DNA of 64,000 bases from JAMXLO01 sp036265005 (GTDB lineage: Bacteria > Pseudomonadota > Alphaproteobacteria > Acetobacterales > Acetobacteraceae), in the NCBI GenBank assembly GCA_036265005.1, contig DATAPW010000162.1:7599-71598 (forward strand), written 5' to 3'. Of this stretch, positions 24,161 to 32,515 are shown in pieces. Position 1 is the first letter of the stretch, and each line of letters opens with the position of its first letter. The notes beneath the pieces were generated by a model. The model did not search any database. It was not told the DNA's origin and saw only the letters and a program-made list of their open reading frames with translations. The position numbers were made by a program, and so were the translations under genes.

Positions 24161-24904
24161 CTAGCCGGCGTAGCTCTGCAGCTGCACAACCGTCACGCTC
24201 TGGCAGAGATGTGCCATCGTCGCCCGCATTTCGCGCTCGCGCAGCCCACGGCACGCGACGAAACGGACATTCGGCGTCGCGCGCTTCGCCCGCTCCAGCG
24301 TACGCCGAGAACCGAACCAGCACACAATGCGGCTGTCTCGCATCAACGGCACGTCAGCCATATGATCGTTGAAGAAGATCAGCGGCCGGCCGCTCCAGCC
24401 GCGTTCTTCCAGCCACGCGAGCAGGCGCTGCCGCTTGCGCTCCCCGGTATTGCTGGGTTCGTCGGAACCGCGTCCGCCGGGCGTTGCGACGACGTTGGGC
24501 AATCCCAGGCGCCGGCCCAATCCCTGTGCATATTCCTCGGCTGCCGCGGTGGCCATGACGCCATCCAGCGTGCCGTCGGTCACCAGCTTGAGCACGGGCG
24601 CCATGTTGCGGCGCCGGTAGCGCAGCAGCAGCGTCCCCAGACGTTGAGCCGCCGCTCCCTCATCGCCGGCTGTGGCGAAATGCCAGAGCGCCTGCATGTG
24701 ACGCAGGAATGTCTCGTGATCCATGCGGCCCAGTTTTCGTAGTACCAACAGCCGCACCACCATCCGCGTCACGGTAAGCCGTACGCGCATTGAAAGTCCC
24801 CGCACGCCGCCGAACCCCAGGAACAGCACCCAGATCGGAAAACTGTTGACTGTCAGCAGGGTGCCGTCGAGATCGAACACCAGCACCGGATCAACGCGCT
24901 GCAT
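24161..24904 (-). CDS. HAD superfamily hydrolase (phosphoserine-phosphatase-like subfamily)
   Basis: 247 aa. Motif I is LVFDLDGTLLTVNSF (nucleophile Asp in DLDGT), followed by an all-helical cap (~30-140). Motif III/IV region appears as LIFFNDHMADVPLM, where the two Asp residues bind magnesium. The class matches IB-type phosphatases acting on small phosphorylated metabolites. Start at ATG 24904 puts motif I at residue ~8; the open frame runs back to 24949. The start overlaps the end of the phosphoribosyltransferase gene by 14 bp, so the two are translationally coupled. Substrate unknown; a nucleotide or sugar phosphate would fit the neighbour. Confidence 0.88.
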   Translation of the reverse strand: MQRVDPVLVFDLDGTLLTVNSFPIWVLFLGFGGVRGLSMRVRLTVTRMVVRLLVLRKLGRMDHETFLRHMQALWHFATAGDEGAAAQRLGTLLLRYRRRNMAPVLKLVTDGTLDGVMATAAAEEYAQGLGRRLGLPNVVATPGGRGSDEPSNTGERKRQRLLAWLEERGWSGRPLIFFNDHMADVPLMRDSRIVCWFGSRRTLERAKRATPNVRFVACRGLREREMRATMAHLCQSVTVVQLQSYAG

Positions 24905-25523
24905 CGAACGACCACGGAAACCGACACAGAACGCCATGATACAGCGCATAATCCGGCTCGGCGCGCGGAGCCTCCAGCGTCACGGTGATGACGGCGGAGC
25001 GGATTTCGGTTGGCGCCGGACAGTTAGTGCGCAGCAGGTCGGTCACCGTTGCCAAGGTTACGCCGCTGTCCACTGCATCGTCCACCACCAGCAGTCGGTT
25101 GTCGCCCGGGCTGCATGACAGCAGCGCGGCGATTGCACCGGCCTCGCCGTGATCGACATCCGGCGGGCGAGCCTGCTTCTTGCGGCGCGGCGACAGCAAT
25201 CGGTGCTCCAGCACGCGCATCGCGTCGACGGCACCGCGCGGCAGCACGGCGAGCAGTTCGTGCAGGAAAGGTACCCGCGATTTGGTCGCGGTGCTGGCAC
25301 GCCGACAGGTCAACGGCATCACGGGCAATCTCCCTTCGGCGGCACGCGCCATGGCTTCTGCGACCACGAGGCCGCCGGTGCGGACGCCAACCAGCAGCGT
25401 TGGCGCGTAACTGGTCGCGACCATGCGCAGCAGGTTTGCGCACGCAATGTCGAATGCCGGCTGGTCCAGGGTGCGGACGGAAGGGCGGGCAAAGTCGGCG
25501 GGCGGTGTGCGGCTCATATACAT
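24891..25523 (-). CDS. Phosphoribosyltransferase family protein
   Basis: 210 aa with a type I PRTase fold. The PRPP-binding loop is clear: LLVVDDAVDSGVTLATV (two acidic residues then D-S-G-x-T). Upstream, PTLLVGVRTGGLVVAEAMAR is the usual PPi-loop strand. Homologues act in purine salvage or as regulators; the insertion with KSRVPFLHELLAVLP is not diagnostic. ATG 25523 or 25517 fits; further upstream the frame is open but atypical. It is cotranscribed with the HAD phosphatase. Confidence 0.85.
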   Translation of the reverse strand: MYMSRTPPADFARPSVRTLDQPAFDIACANLLRMVATSYAPTLLVGVRTGGLVVAEAMARAAEGRLPVMPLTCRRASTATKSRVPFLHELLAVLPRGAVDAMRVLEHRLLSPRRKKQARPPDVDHGEAGAIAALLSCSPGDNRLLVVDDAVDSGVTLATVTDLLRTNCPAPTEIRSAVITVTLEAPRAEPDYALYHGVLCRFPWSFDAAR

Positions 25524-25675
25524 CGCGCGGTCCGATGCAATCCGGACGCCTGCGCGGCCACCGGAGGGTTCACGAGCAGGTGAGAGTGGGGTCAAGCTTC
25601 CGTTCCCCTGCCGTCTCTATTCATGGTAGGAATGGGTAGCGAGGGGAGCCCGGGTCCGGGGGAGGAGTAGGGATC

Positions 25676-25909
25676 GTGGCGCTGGGCGACAACGATCAGC
25701 CGCAGGCTGAGATCGAACGTCCACTGCATGGGCGGGATGCCAAGGGCAGTCCCGGCCGTTTACGCCGGTTCGACGTATGGCGTCGCGCGGACCCGGACGA
25801 GGCCGGGCTGCAGCGCCGCGCTCGCCGGCTGGCCCTCGCGGCCATGGTCGCCTCCAGCCTGCTGAGCCTGCTCATTCTGTATGGACTGTGGCTGGCGTTG
25901 CGCGGCTGA
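25676..25909 (+). CDS. Small single-span membrane protein, unknown
   Basis: 77 aa. Polar, charged N-terminal ~50 residues (many Arg) followed by one membrane segment (LAAMVASSLLSLLILYGLWLAL) at the C-terminus, i.e. a tail-anchored layout. GTG 25676 is preceded by GGGGGAGGAG at good spacing, which supports translation. No family recognised. Divergent from the PRTase/HAD pair. Confidence 0.55.
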   Translation: MALGDNDQPQAEIERPLHGRDAKGSPGRLRRFDVWRRADPDEAGLQRRARRLALAAMVASSLLSLLILYGLWLALRG

Positions 25910-26209
25910 TGCGTGACGTCTCGCGTGACGTCAAGGCAGTGTACCGTACTCACGTGATCGGCACTGTCGCATGGGGGCAACGCGCCACAATTTTCTGGTT
26001 TCTGCCCCGCATTCCAGGCAAAGCTGCCCGCTCCGTTGTTCGATGCAGCCGCTTTGTTAAATCCCGCACGAACCGGTGACCGTGGCATATGGCTTGCTAC
26101 AATATCTTTGGAAGCTACCCGGCGTTACAGGGGAAACGCCAACCCGGACGCTGAGGGAGGGAAGTTGGCCGATCGGTGTGGTCGGCTCCAAGAATATGCG
26201 GAATGGGTT
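25910..26209. other. Intergenic region with a duplicated CGTGACGTC
   Basis: About 300 bp. CGTGACGTC occurs twice, 13 bp apart (from 25912 and 25924), each containing the near-palindrome TGACGTCA/T. This is possibly an operator or part of the transcript end. The frame of the downstream gene is open through part of it (from 26036) but shows no family features. Nothing else recognised. Confidence 0.4.
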
Positions 26210-26557
26210 ATGAAGCTCGCACAGGTCCATGCACAGCGTCCTCCGCCTGCCCACGCCTTTGGTGCGCTGACAGTCTCTCAGCGACGCTATCTGCTCGGGT
26301 GGAGCGATGCCGCCCGGGCGTCGGGCATCGATGCTGTTGAGGACCTCGCGATGCGGCCCTGGCCGGACAGCGATGCCGAGACAATCATCGGCGTGTTCCA
26401 GTCAGGCCATCTGCTGGCGTCGTGGCTGGTGGTTGGCCATGGCGGCACATGGGCGGTGGCCAGCTGCAGCGACGGTTCGGTGTCCAGCCCGGTGCCAACG
26501 CTGGCGGATGCCCTGAACCTCGTCTGCCCGGTGGCTCCGGTCCTCATCCCGTCGTAG
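26210..26557 (+). CDS. Hypothetical protein
   Basis: 115 aa from ATG 26210; the frame is open from 26036 (173 aa) but that extension is compositionally odd. The protein contains a helical N-terminal part (MKLAQVHAQRPPPAHAFGAL) and a small alpha/beta region ending in LVCPVAPVLIPS. No family recognised and no signal peptide or membrane segment. The last 14 bases overlap the end of the convergent sigma-54 activator gene. Codon use looks normal for the window, so it is probably real. Confidence 0.5.
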   Translation: MKLAQVHAQRPPPAHAFGALTVSQRRYLLGWSDAARASGIDAVEDLAMRPWPDSDAETIIGVFQSGHLLASWLVVGHGGTWAVASCSDGSVSSPVPTLADALNLVCPVAPVLIPS

Positions 26558-27803
26558 CGTCGCTCTCCGGACCGAATTGCTGGTCGAGCGGCTTGACGCG
26601 ACCGGGCACCGGCGGATCCTTCAGGCCACGACTGAGGTTGATCGAGTGCCGCCGCAGCATGCGATACAGCGTGACGCGCGATACGCCGAGTTCCTGTGCC
26701 GTCAACGTCACGTTCTCTTGCGTACGTGACAGCGCCTCGAGCAACGCGGTCTTCTCTTCGTGCGAGCCCGGCCGCGGCAGCGGCTTGGCCTGCGGCACGT
26801 AGCTGTTGTCGGTATCGCCCAGGCCGACCAGGTCGCTAACCGACACCAGCGGCCCGTCGCCGATCACCACGGCGCGGCGGATCATCGATTGCAGCTCGCG
26901 CACGTTGCCGGGCCAGCTATGCGCCCGCAGCGCGTCCATTGCGGCCGCTTCGAAATCGACCACCTCGCGCCCGAAGTCGCTGGCGGCCTCGCGCAGGAAA
27001 TGCCGCGCCAGTTGCGCGATGTCCTCGGTGCGTTCGCGCAGTGGCGGCAGGTGCAGCGCCAGGACATTGAGGCGGTAGTAGAGATCTTCCCGGAATCGGC
27101 CTTCAGCGATCGCCTGGCGCAGTCGGACATTGGTCGCCGCCACGATACGCACATCGACGATGATCGTCTCACGGCCGCCGACGCGCACGATCTGGCCATC
27201 CTGCAGGAACCGCAGCAGATGGCCCTGAAGATCCACCGGCATGTCGCCGATCTCATCCAGGAACAGCGTACCGCCACTGGCGTGTTCGATCTGGCCCTTC
27301 GTGCGTGCATGCGCGCCGGTGAATGCGCCCTTTTCGTAGCCGAACAGCTCCGACGCCACGAGGTTGGACGGGATGGCGGCGCAGTTCACGGCAACGAAGG
27401 CATCCTTTTGTCGTCTCGATGATTCGTGAATTGCGCGAGCGGCAAGCTCCTTGCCGGTGCCGCTCTCTCCGGTGATCAGCACCGGCTCGTCGGTTCGTAC
27501 AAATCGCTTGATCATCTCCGCCACATGGCGGATCGCCTGGCTCGTGCCGACGATTCGCGTACTACTGACGCTGGGCGTGTCCGCCGGTGGCGCGGCGGAG
27601 CTTTGCTCGGCCAGCGTATCGTGCAGCCGAGACAGCAGCATCGGGTCTTCCGCCGCACGCTCCATCAGGAGCTTGGCCAGGCGTTCGACCGGAAGCCGTG
27701 ACAGATCGCTGAACGTCACCCGAATCATGGCAGGGACATCGCGTTGCTGCACCACCGGTGTTGCGGAGGCAGCCTTGTTCGCGGCGGAATCGGGCAGCTT
27801 CAT
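26544..27803 (-). CDS. Sigma-54-dependent transcriptional activator without a recognisable sensor domain
   Basis: 419 aa. The N-terminal ~75 residues are short and helical with no REC, GAF or PAS signature. The AAA+ domain (~82-310) has Walker A GESGTGKE (112-119), the sigma-54 contact loop GAFTGA (159-164), Walker B GGTLFLDEIG (D183-E184) and the Arg-finger region FREDLYYRLNVL. A C-terminal Fis-type HTH is present (TAQELGVSRVTLYRMLRRH). It remodels RNA polymerase-sigma-54 complexes at target promoters. Start ATG 27803 is not backed by a strong ribosome site; GTG/TTG codons up to 27896 are open. No -24/-12 promoter could be recognised near it, so its targets are unknown. Confidence 0.93.
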   Translation of the reverse strand: MKLPDSAANKAASATPVVQQRDVPAMIRVTFSDLSRLPVERLAKLLMERAAEDPMLLSRLHDTLAEQSSAAPPADTPSVSSTRIVGTSQAIRHVAEMIKRFVRTDEPVLITGESGTGKELAARAIHESSRRQKDAFVAVNCAAIPSNLVASELFGYEKGAFTGAHARTKGQIEHASGGTLFLDEIGDMPVDLQGHLLRFLQDGQIVRVGGRETIIVDVRIVAATNVRLRQAIAEGRFREDLYYRLNVLALHLPPLRERTEDIAQLARHFLREAASDFGREVVDFEAAAMDALRAHSWPGNVRELQSMIRRAVVIGDGPLVSVSDLVGLGDTDNSYVPQAKPLPRPGSHEEKTALLEALSRTQENVTLTAQELGVSRVTLYRMLRRHSINLSRGLKDPPVPGRVKPLDQQFGPESDATTG

Positions 27804-28290
27804 GGCTGACTCAGTCACGTCTGGTAACACCTCATTTCGCGGGGGAGGAAACCTCACGCTGCGGCTCAACGCGACCACGCCACGCCGACGCTGCACAAAC
27901 CTAGGCGATGTGGCCGCGCCGTGTCTCGGTTTGCGGCCATCGTCGCCTGTTGTTGATCACAAACGGCAGCCGCTCCGCAGCTGTGAATGAACCGTCTATG
28001 ATCCGGAAGATTGCACTCGGCGAGCAAGCTGCGGCATGCTCACGGACAATGGCCAGCCGGGGCGGTGGATGAGCTTCCGCTTGCGCACACGGAAATCGGG
28101 AGGGCGGCGAGCGGATGCAACCCACGCCGTTGACCAGTCTCGTGTCAAAATGGACACAGCGTTGCGTTGGGGCGTTTCGGCGTCTCGCGCATCATCCGGT
28201 GGCGCCATGCCACGTCTTGGCTCCGTGCTGCTTGCCCTCGTTGTCGTGGCGCTGCTCACGATCGGCCTCCACGTGTTGTTCCAGTAGGCG
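27804..28290. other. Intergenic region before the P1 peptidase, with a possible small membrane ORF
   Basis: Nearly 490 bp between divergent genes. A plus-strand frame 28036-28287 (83 aa; internal ATGs at 28150 and 28207) ends in one hydrophobic helix (LGSVLLALVVVALLTIGLHVLF) and stops 3 bp before the peptidase gene, so a short leader-like membrane peptide is possible. No ribosome site is convincing, and I do not call it a gene. No sigma-54 promoter seen. Confidence 0.4.
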
Positions 28291-29283
28291 ATGATGCGAC
28301 GCAATTTGCTGACCGACGTCGCCGGCATCGCCGTCGGACACGCCGATGATAGGCGGCTTGGTTCCGGCGTGACCGTTGTCATGTTCGACCAGCCTGCTGT
28401 GGCGGCGGTCTGCGTGCTGGGCGGCGCGCCGGGCGGACGCGATATCGACATGCTGGCCCCGCACAACACGGTGACGGCGATCGATGCGATCGTGCTATCC
28501 GGCGGCTCGGCATTCGGGCTGGATGCCGCCGGTGGCGTGCAGGCCAGGTTGCGCGAGCTGGGCCGCGGTGCCGCAATTCGCGACATCCGTGTGCCGCTGG
28601 TTCCGCAGGCGATCATTTTTGATCTGCTGAACGGCGGCGACAAGGATTGGGGACGTTTCTCGCCCTATCGCGACCTGGGCTATGCCGCATCGTGCGCGGC
28701 CGGCGCGGAGTTCGCACTGGGGAGCGCCGGTGGCGGTATGGGCGCGACGACGGCCACGGTAAAGGGCGGTCTGGGATCCGCCAGTGCAATGACTTCCAGC
28801 GGCCACACAGTGGCGGCCATCGTCGTGGTGAATGCGGTGGGTTCGCCGACAATAGGCGAGGGGCCGTGGTTCTGGGCAGCGCCGTTCGAACTGGACAGCG
28901 AATTCGGCGGCAAGGGCTGGCCGGCAGTCTGCGACACGACGCTGCGGCTGAAGGGCGGCCCGGGTACCAGCACGACCATTGGCCTGGTGGCCACCGACGC
29001 GATCCTCACCAAGCCGCAGACCCTGCGCCTTGCCATCATGGCGAATGACGGGCTGGCGCGCGCCGTGCTGCCGGCGCATGCGCCACTCGATGGCGATACG
29101 GTTTTCGCGGCTGCCACGGGCATCCGGCCCATGAACAACCCGTTGAACGAGTTGACCGAACTGGGCCATGTCGCTGGCCTGGTGATGGCGCGGGCGATCG
29201 CGCGCGGCGTCTACGAGGCATCGGCTCTCAGTGTGCCCGGTGCGCAGCGATCCTGGCGGGACCGGTTCGCCGCATCGTCCTGA
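28291..29283 (+). CDS. P1 family peptidase (DmpA/L-aminopeptidase D-esterase type)
   Basis: 330 aa self-processing N-terminal-nucleophile hydrolase. Members cleave N-terminal residues, including D- or beta-amino acids, from small peptides or amides. Family blocks: LTDVAGIAVGHADD at the start, VLSGGSAFGLDAA, and the autocleavage site G162-S163 in GGLGSAS, which frees the nucleophilic Ser. The C-terminal block DTVFAAATG is also typical. ATG 28291 or 28294. Its stop overlaps the start of the next gene (ATGA at 29280-29283), so the two are cotranscribed, though their roles look unrelated. Confidence 0.93.
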   Translation: MMRRNLLTDVAGIAVGHADDRRLGSGVTVVMFDQPAVAAVCVLGGAPGGRDIDMLAPHNTVTAIDAIVLSGGSAFGLDAAGGVQARLRELGRGAAIRDIRVPLVPQAIIFDLLNGGDKDWGRFSPYRDLGYAASCAAGAEFALGSAGGGMGATTATVKGGLGSASAMTSSGHTVAAIVVVNAVGSPTIGEGPWFWAAPFELDSEFGGKGWPAVCDTTLRLKGGPGTSTTIGLVATDAILTKPQTLRLAIMANDGLARAVLPAHAPLDGDTVFAAATGIRPMNNPLNELTELGHVAGLVMARAIARGVYEASALSVPGAQRSWRDRFAASS

Positions 29284-30551
29284 TGCCGCCGCTTGCACGC
29301 GCGACGATCCCTGCCGCCGCTGCCGCGACCGGCGTCCTGCTGGCCGGCGCCTTGTACGTCCTCGGCTACCGCACGTTGTACCACGCACTGCTGCAATATT
29401 GGGGGGCATTTCCATTTCGCTTCCCGTTTCTCGACCTGCATGGCGTGACCGCGGCCATCGAATGCGATCGCCTGGGTTTCGATGTCTATGTGCAGAACCC
29501 ATGCGACGTGTTCCAGCGGGTGCACGCCTATTCGCCGGTATGGCTGTGGCTCGGGGTATTGCCCATCACCACCGCCTGGGACAACGCGCTCGGTATTGCC
29601 GTGGTGCTGCTGTTTCTTGCGACGTTGCCGCTCCTGCCACCCGGCCGCGGCGGATGGCAGACCGCGATCATCACCCTCGGCACGGTATCCGGCGTGGTCG
29701 CCTACGCGTTGGAACGCGCGAATATCGATCTGCTGATCTTCGTGCTCGCGACGATTGCCGCGGTGCTGACCAGGCGAGGCGGGCGATGGGCGACGCCCGG
29801 CTATGCCGCCGCCATGCTCGCCGCCATGCTGAAATTCTATCCCGTTGCCTTGCTGATCCTGGCGCTACGCCAACGCCTCGCTGTGTTCCTGGCGATCGGG
29901 ACCGTATTGTTCACCGTGCTGGCAATGTGGTTCGTGTCGGACGCAAACGCGATCCTGCGCAGCGCGGGGAATATCCCCACGATGGATTATCGCGACGACA
30001 ACGTCTTCGCAGCGCGTGACCTGCCATTCGGTGTGGCAGAGACGCTTGGCCTGGCGCGTCCCGTGGCGGTGCTGCTCTTCATCGCATTGCTGGTTGCCAT
30101 GCTCGGCGTCGCCATCGCGTTGGCCCGATACGATGACCTGCGGCTGCGCGTGCGTTCATTGCATGAGGCGGAGGCAGTATTCCTGCTGATCGGTTGTGCG
30201 CTCATGCTCGTCTGCTTCTTCGCGGCGCAGAATGGCTTGTATCGCGCCATCCATTTATTGTTCGTGCTGCCGGCTTTGACAGTTCTGGTGCAGTCCGATG
30301 GCAAAAGGGGTCCGCATCTTTGGTCCCTGGGGCTGGTGGGACTGGTCCTGATCCTGATGTGGCACGAGCCGATCCGCGCCCTGGCCGTCACTGTCGCCGC
30401 GTGGTTCGGGATGTCCGAGCCGACAGCCCATTTCAGCGCCTGGCTGGTCCTGGAGATCGGATGGTGGATCGTGGTCGCCGCGCTCGCGGGGCTCATGCTC
30501 CGCCTTGTATGGGAGGCACGCGCATTCCGCGACGCCATCACGTTGGCCTGA
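29283..30551 (+). CDS. GT87/DUF2029-like polytopic membrane glycosyltransferase
   Basis: 422 aa with about ten membrane segments. The N-terminal lumenal loop carries an acidic position (LDLHGVTAAIECDRLGFDVYV) and a further feature NPCDVF, resembling GT-C enzymes of the GT87/DUF2029 family, which use polyprenyl-phosphate sugars. The motif MLKFYPVALLILALR after helix five is typical of that family. It may modify an envelope glycan or lipid; direct linkage to the EPS locus is unproven. Start overlaps the P1 peptidase stop by four bases. Confidence 0.8.
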   Translation: MPPLARATIPAAAAATGVLLAGALYVLGYRTLYHALLQYWGAFPFRFPFLDLHGVTAAIECDRLGFDVYVQNPCDVFQRVHAYSPVWLWLGVLPITTAWDNALGIAVVLLFLATLPLLPPGRGGWQTAIITLGTVSGVVAYALERANIDLLIFVLATIAAVLTRRGGRWATPGYAAAMLAAMLKFYPVALLILALRQRLAVFLAIGTVLFTVLAMWFVSDANAILRSAGNIPTMDYRDDNVFAARDLPFGVAETLGLARPVAVLLFIALLVAMLGVAIALARYDDLRLRVRSLHEAEAVFLLIGCALMLVCFFAAQNGLYRAIHLLFVLPALTVLVQSDGKRGPHLWSLGLVGLVLILMWHEPIRALAVTVAAWFGMSEPTAHFSAWLVLEIGWWIVVAALAGLMLRLVWEARAFRDAITLA

Positions 30552-30601
30552 TACCCGATTTTGCTGGCAAATCTCACGGATTCGTGCACTTACAGCGATC
30601 G

Positions 30602-31291
30602 ATGCGCCGTCTGCTCCTCCTGTTGCTGCTCATGCCCACCGTTGCGACTGCCGGCACCCCTCCAGGGCGGCTTTCGCCTGGGCTGTTGTGCGATGCCGCG
30701 ATCGTGGGTGCAGAACGTAGCATCCGCTTGCCGGCCCATCTGCTCGGCGCGATCGCGGAGGTGGAAAGCGGGCGGCCGGATGCCGAAACCGGCACGCTGC
30801 GCCCATGGCCATGGACGATTGATGCCGAAGGACGCGGGCAGTTCTTCGCCACCAAGGCGCAGGCGATCGATGCGGTCCGCGTCCTGCAGGCGCAGGGCAT
30901 CCGGTCGATCGATGTCGGCTGCATGCAGGTCAACCTGATGCACCACCCGAATGCCTTCGCCTCGCTGGACGAGGCGTTCGACCCGACCAGCAACGCGCTG
31001 TATGCCGCGCGCTTCCTCAACACGTTGTACGGAGTCAGCGGCAGTTGGGTGCAGGCAACTGCCGCCTACCACTCCGAGACACCGGCTATCGGTGCAGATT
31101 ACCAACGCCGCGTGATGGCGCGCCTGCAACTACCGGGGCGCGCATATTGGGGCGGCCTTTCCGTGGCGCAGACGGCGTATCGGGATTTTGCGCCCGACCG
31201 CCAGGCGTACTCGGCATTCAGGCCGATCGAGCGGGTATACGGCGCGTTCAGCGCGACGGAGCCGCCGACTGCCCGGCTCGCCCATCGCTGA
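30602..31291 (+). CDS. Lytic transglycosylase SLT-domain protein
   Basis: 229 aa. Signal peptide (RRLLLLLLLMPTVATA) followed by an SLT/lysozyme-like domain: catalytic Glu in LLGAIAEVESGRPD, the conserved DVGCMQVNLMHHPNAF (GxMQVN block) and TAAYHSE (A-Y-N/H block). It would cleave peptidoglycan strands in the periplasm, and such small SLT proteins often open the wall for secretion or flagellar structures. ATG 30602 was chosen for the complete signal peptide; the frame is open far upstream inside the GT87-like gene. No flagellar genes are nearby. Confidence 0.9.
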   Translation: MRRLLLLLLLMPTVATAGTPPGRLSPGLLCDAAIVGAERSIRLPAHLLGAIAEVESGRPDAETGTLRPWPWTIDAEGRGQFFATKAQAIDAVRVLQAQGIRSIDVGCMQVNLMHHPNAFASLDEAFDPTSNALYAARFLNTLYGVSGSWVQATAAYHSETPAIGADYQRRVMARLQLPGRAYWGGLSVAQTAYRDFAPDRQAYSAFRPIERVYGAFSATEPPTARLAHR

Positions 31292-31319
31292 CGTCGGCAC
31301 ATCCGGAGCGATGCAGCAC

Positions 31320-32498
31320 CTAGTACGATCGCGGCATGCCCAGAACGTGCTGCCCGAGGTAGCTGAGGATCAAATTGGTCGAGATCGGGGCGATCTGGAA
31401 GATGCGTGTCTCCCGCCATTTCCGCTCGATGTCGTACTCGCGTGCGTAGCCAAATCCGCCGTGCGTCTGCATCGCCGTATCGGCAGCATGCCACGCCGCC
31501 TCTGAGGCCAGCAGCTTGGCCAGGTTGGCCTCCTCGCCGCATGGCTGGCCAGCATCGAACAATGCCGCCGCCGCGCGGTTCATCAGGTCTGCGGCGCGGG
31601 TCTCGGCATAGGCACGGGCGATCGGAAACTGCACACCTTGGTTCGCACCGATCGGCCGCTCGAACACCACGCGCTCATTGGCGTAGCGCGACGCCTTGCG
31701 GATGAAGAAATTCGCATCGCCGATCGCTTCGGCCGACACCAGGATGCGTTCGGCATTCAGCCCGTCGAGGATGTAGCGAAACCCCTTGTTTTCTTCGCCG
31801 ATCAGTGCATCCGCCGGCACCGGCACGTTGTCGAAGAAGATCTCCGTCGTCTGGTGGTTGATCATCGTTTGCAGCTTTCGGATTTCCATCCCTTGCTTGC
31901 GCGCCTCGCGCATGTCCACCAGGAATACCGACAAACCCTCGGTGCGACGCTTCACCTGTTCCACGGACGTGGTGCGCGCCAGCAGCAGCATCAGATCGGA
32001 TTGCAGCGCGCGTGACGTCCACACCTTCTGGCCGTTTATGATGTAGCGGTCGCCGTCGCGCACCGCACGCGTCTTCAGTTTCGTCGTGTCGGACCCGGTG
32101 GTGGGCTCGGTGACGCCAAAAGCCTGCAGACGAAGCCGACCGGTCGCGATATCCGGAAGGTAGTGCTGTTTCTGTGCCTCGCTGCCGTGCCGCAGCAGCG
32201 TGCCCATGATATACATCTGTGCATGGCAGGCGCCGGCATTGCAGCCGGAGGCATGGATTTCTTCCAGGATCACCGCACCGGCGCGGATCGGCAGGCCGGA
32301 GCCGCCGTATTCCTCCGGGATCAACGCCGCGAGGTAGCCGGACTCCGTAAGCTCCAGCACGAACTTTTCCGGGTAGACGTCGGCGTCTTCCACCTCGCGC
32401 CAGTAACTGCCCGGATACTTCGCGCAGATCGAGCGGATCGCGTCGCGAATGTCGGGAAAATCTTCGCCAAGTGGAACCATCGCTGCGCCGTCCGTCAT
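31320..32498 (-). CDS. Acyl-CoA dehydrogenase
   Basis: 392 aa flavoprotein that oxidises an acyl-CoA to the 2-enoyl-CoA. FAD/substrate motifs: AFGVTEPTTGSDTTKLKT (the usual A-x-TEP-x-x-GSD) and YIINGQKVWTS. C-terminal catalytic-base region QTHGGFGYAREYDIER, with E354 at the position of MCAD Glu376. ATG 32498 follows GGAGACC. Fe-ADH is encoded 18 bp upstream on the same strand, indicating an operon. Chain-length preference cannot be read from sequence. Confidence 0.95.
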   Translation of the reverse strand: MTDGAAMVPLGEDFPDIRDAIRSICAKYPGSYWREVEDADVYPEKFVLELTESGYLAALIPEEYGGSGLPIRAGAVILEEIHASGCNAGACHAQMYIMGTLLRHGSEAQKQHYLPDIATGRLRLQAFGVTEPTTGSDTTKLKTRAVRDGDRYIINGQKVWTSRALQSDLMLLLARTTSVEQVKRRTEGLSVFLVDMREARKQGMEIRKLQTMINHQTTEIFFDNVPVPADALIGEENKGFRYILDGLNAERILVSAEAIGDANFFIRKASRYANERVVFERPIGANQGVQFPIARAYAETRAADLMNRAAAALFDAGQPCGEEANLAKLLASEAAWHAADTAMQTHGGFGYAREYDIERKWRETRIFQIAPISTNLILSYLGQHVLGMPRSY

Positions 32499-32515
32499 GT
32501 CGGTCTCCTTCGGTC

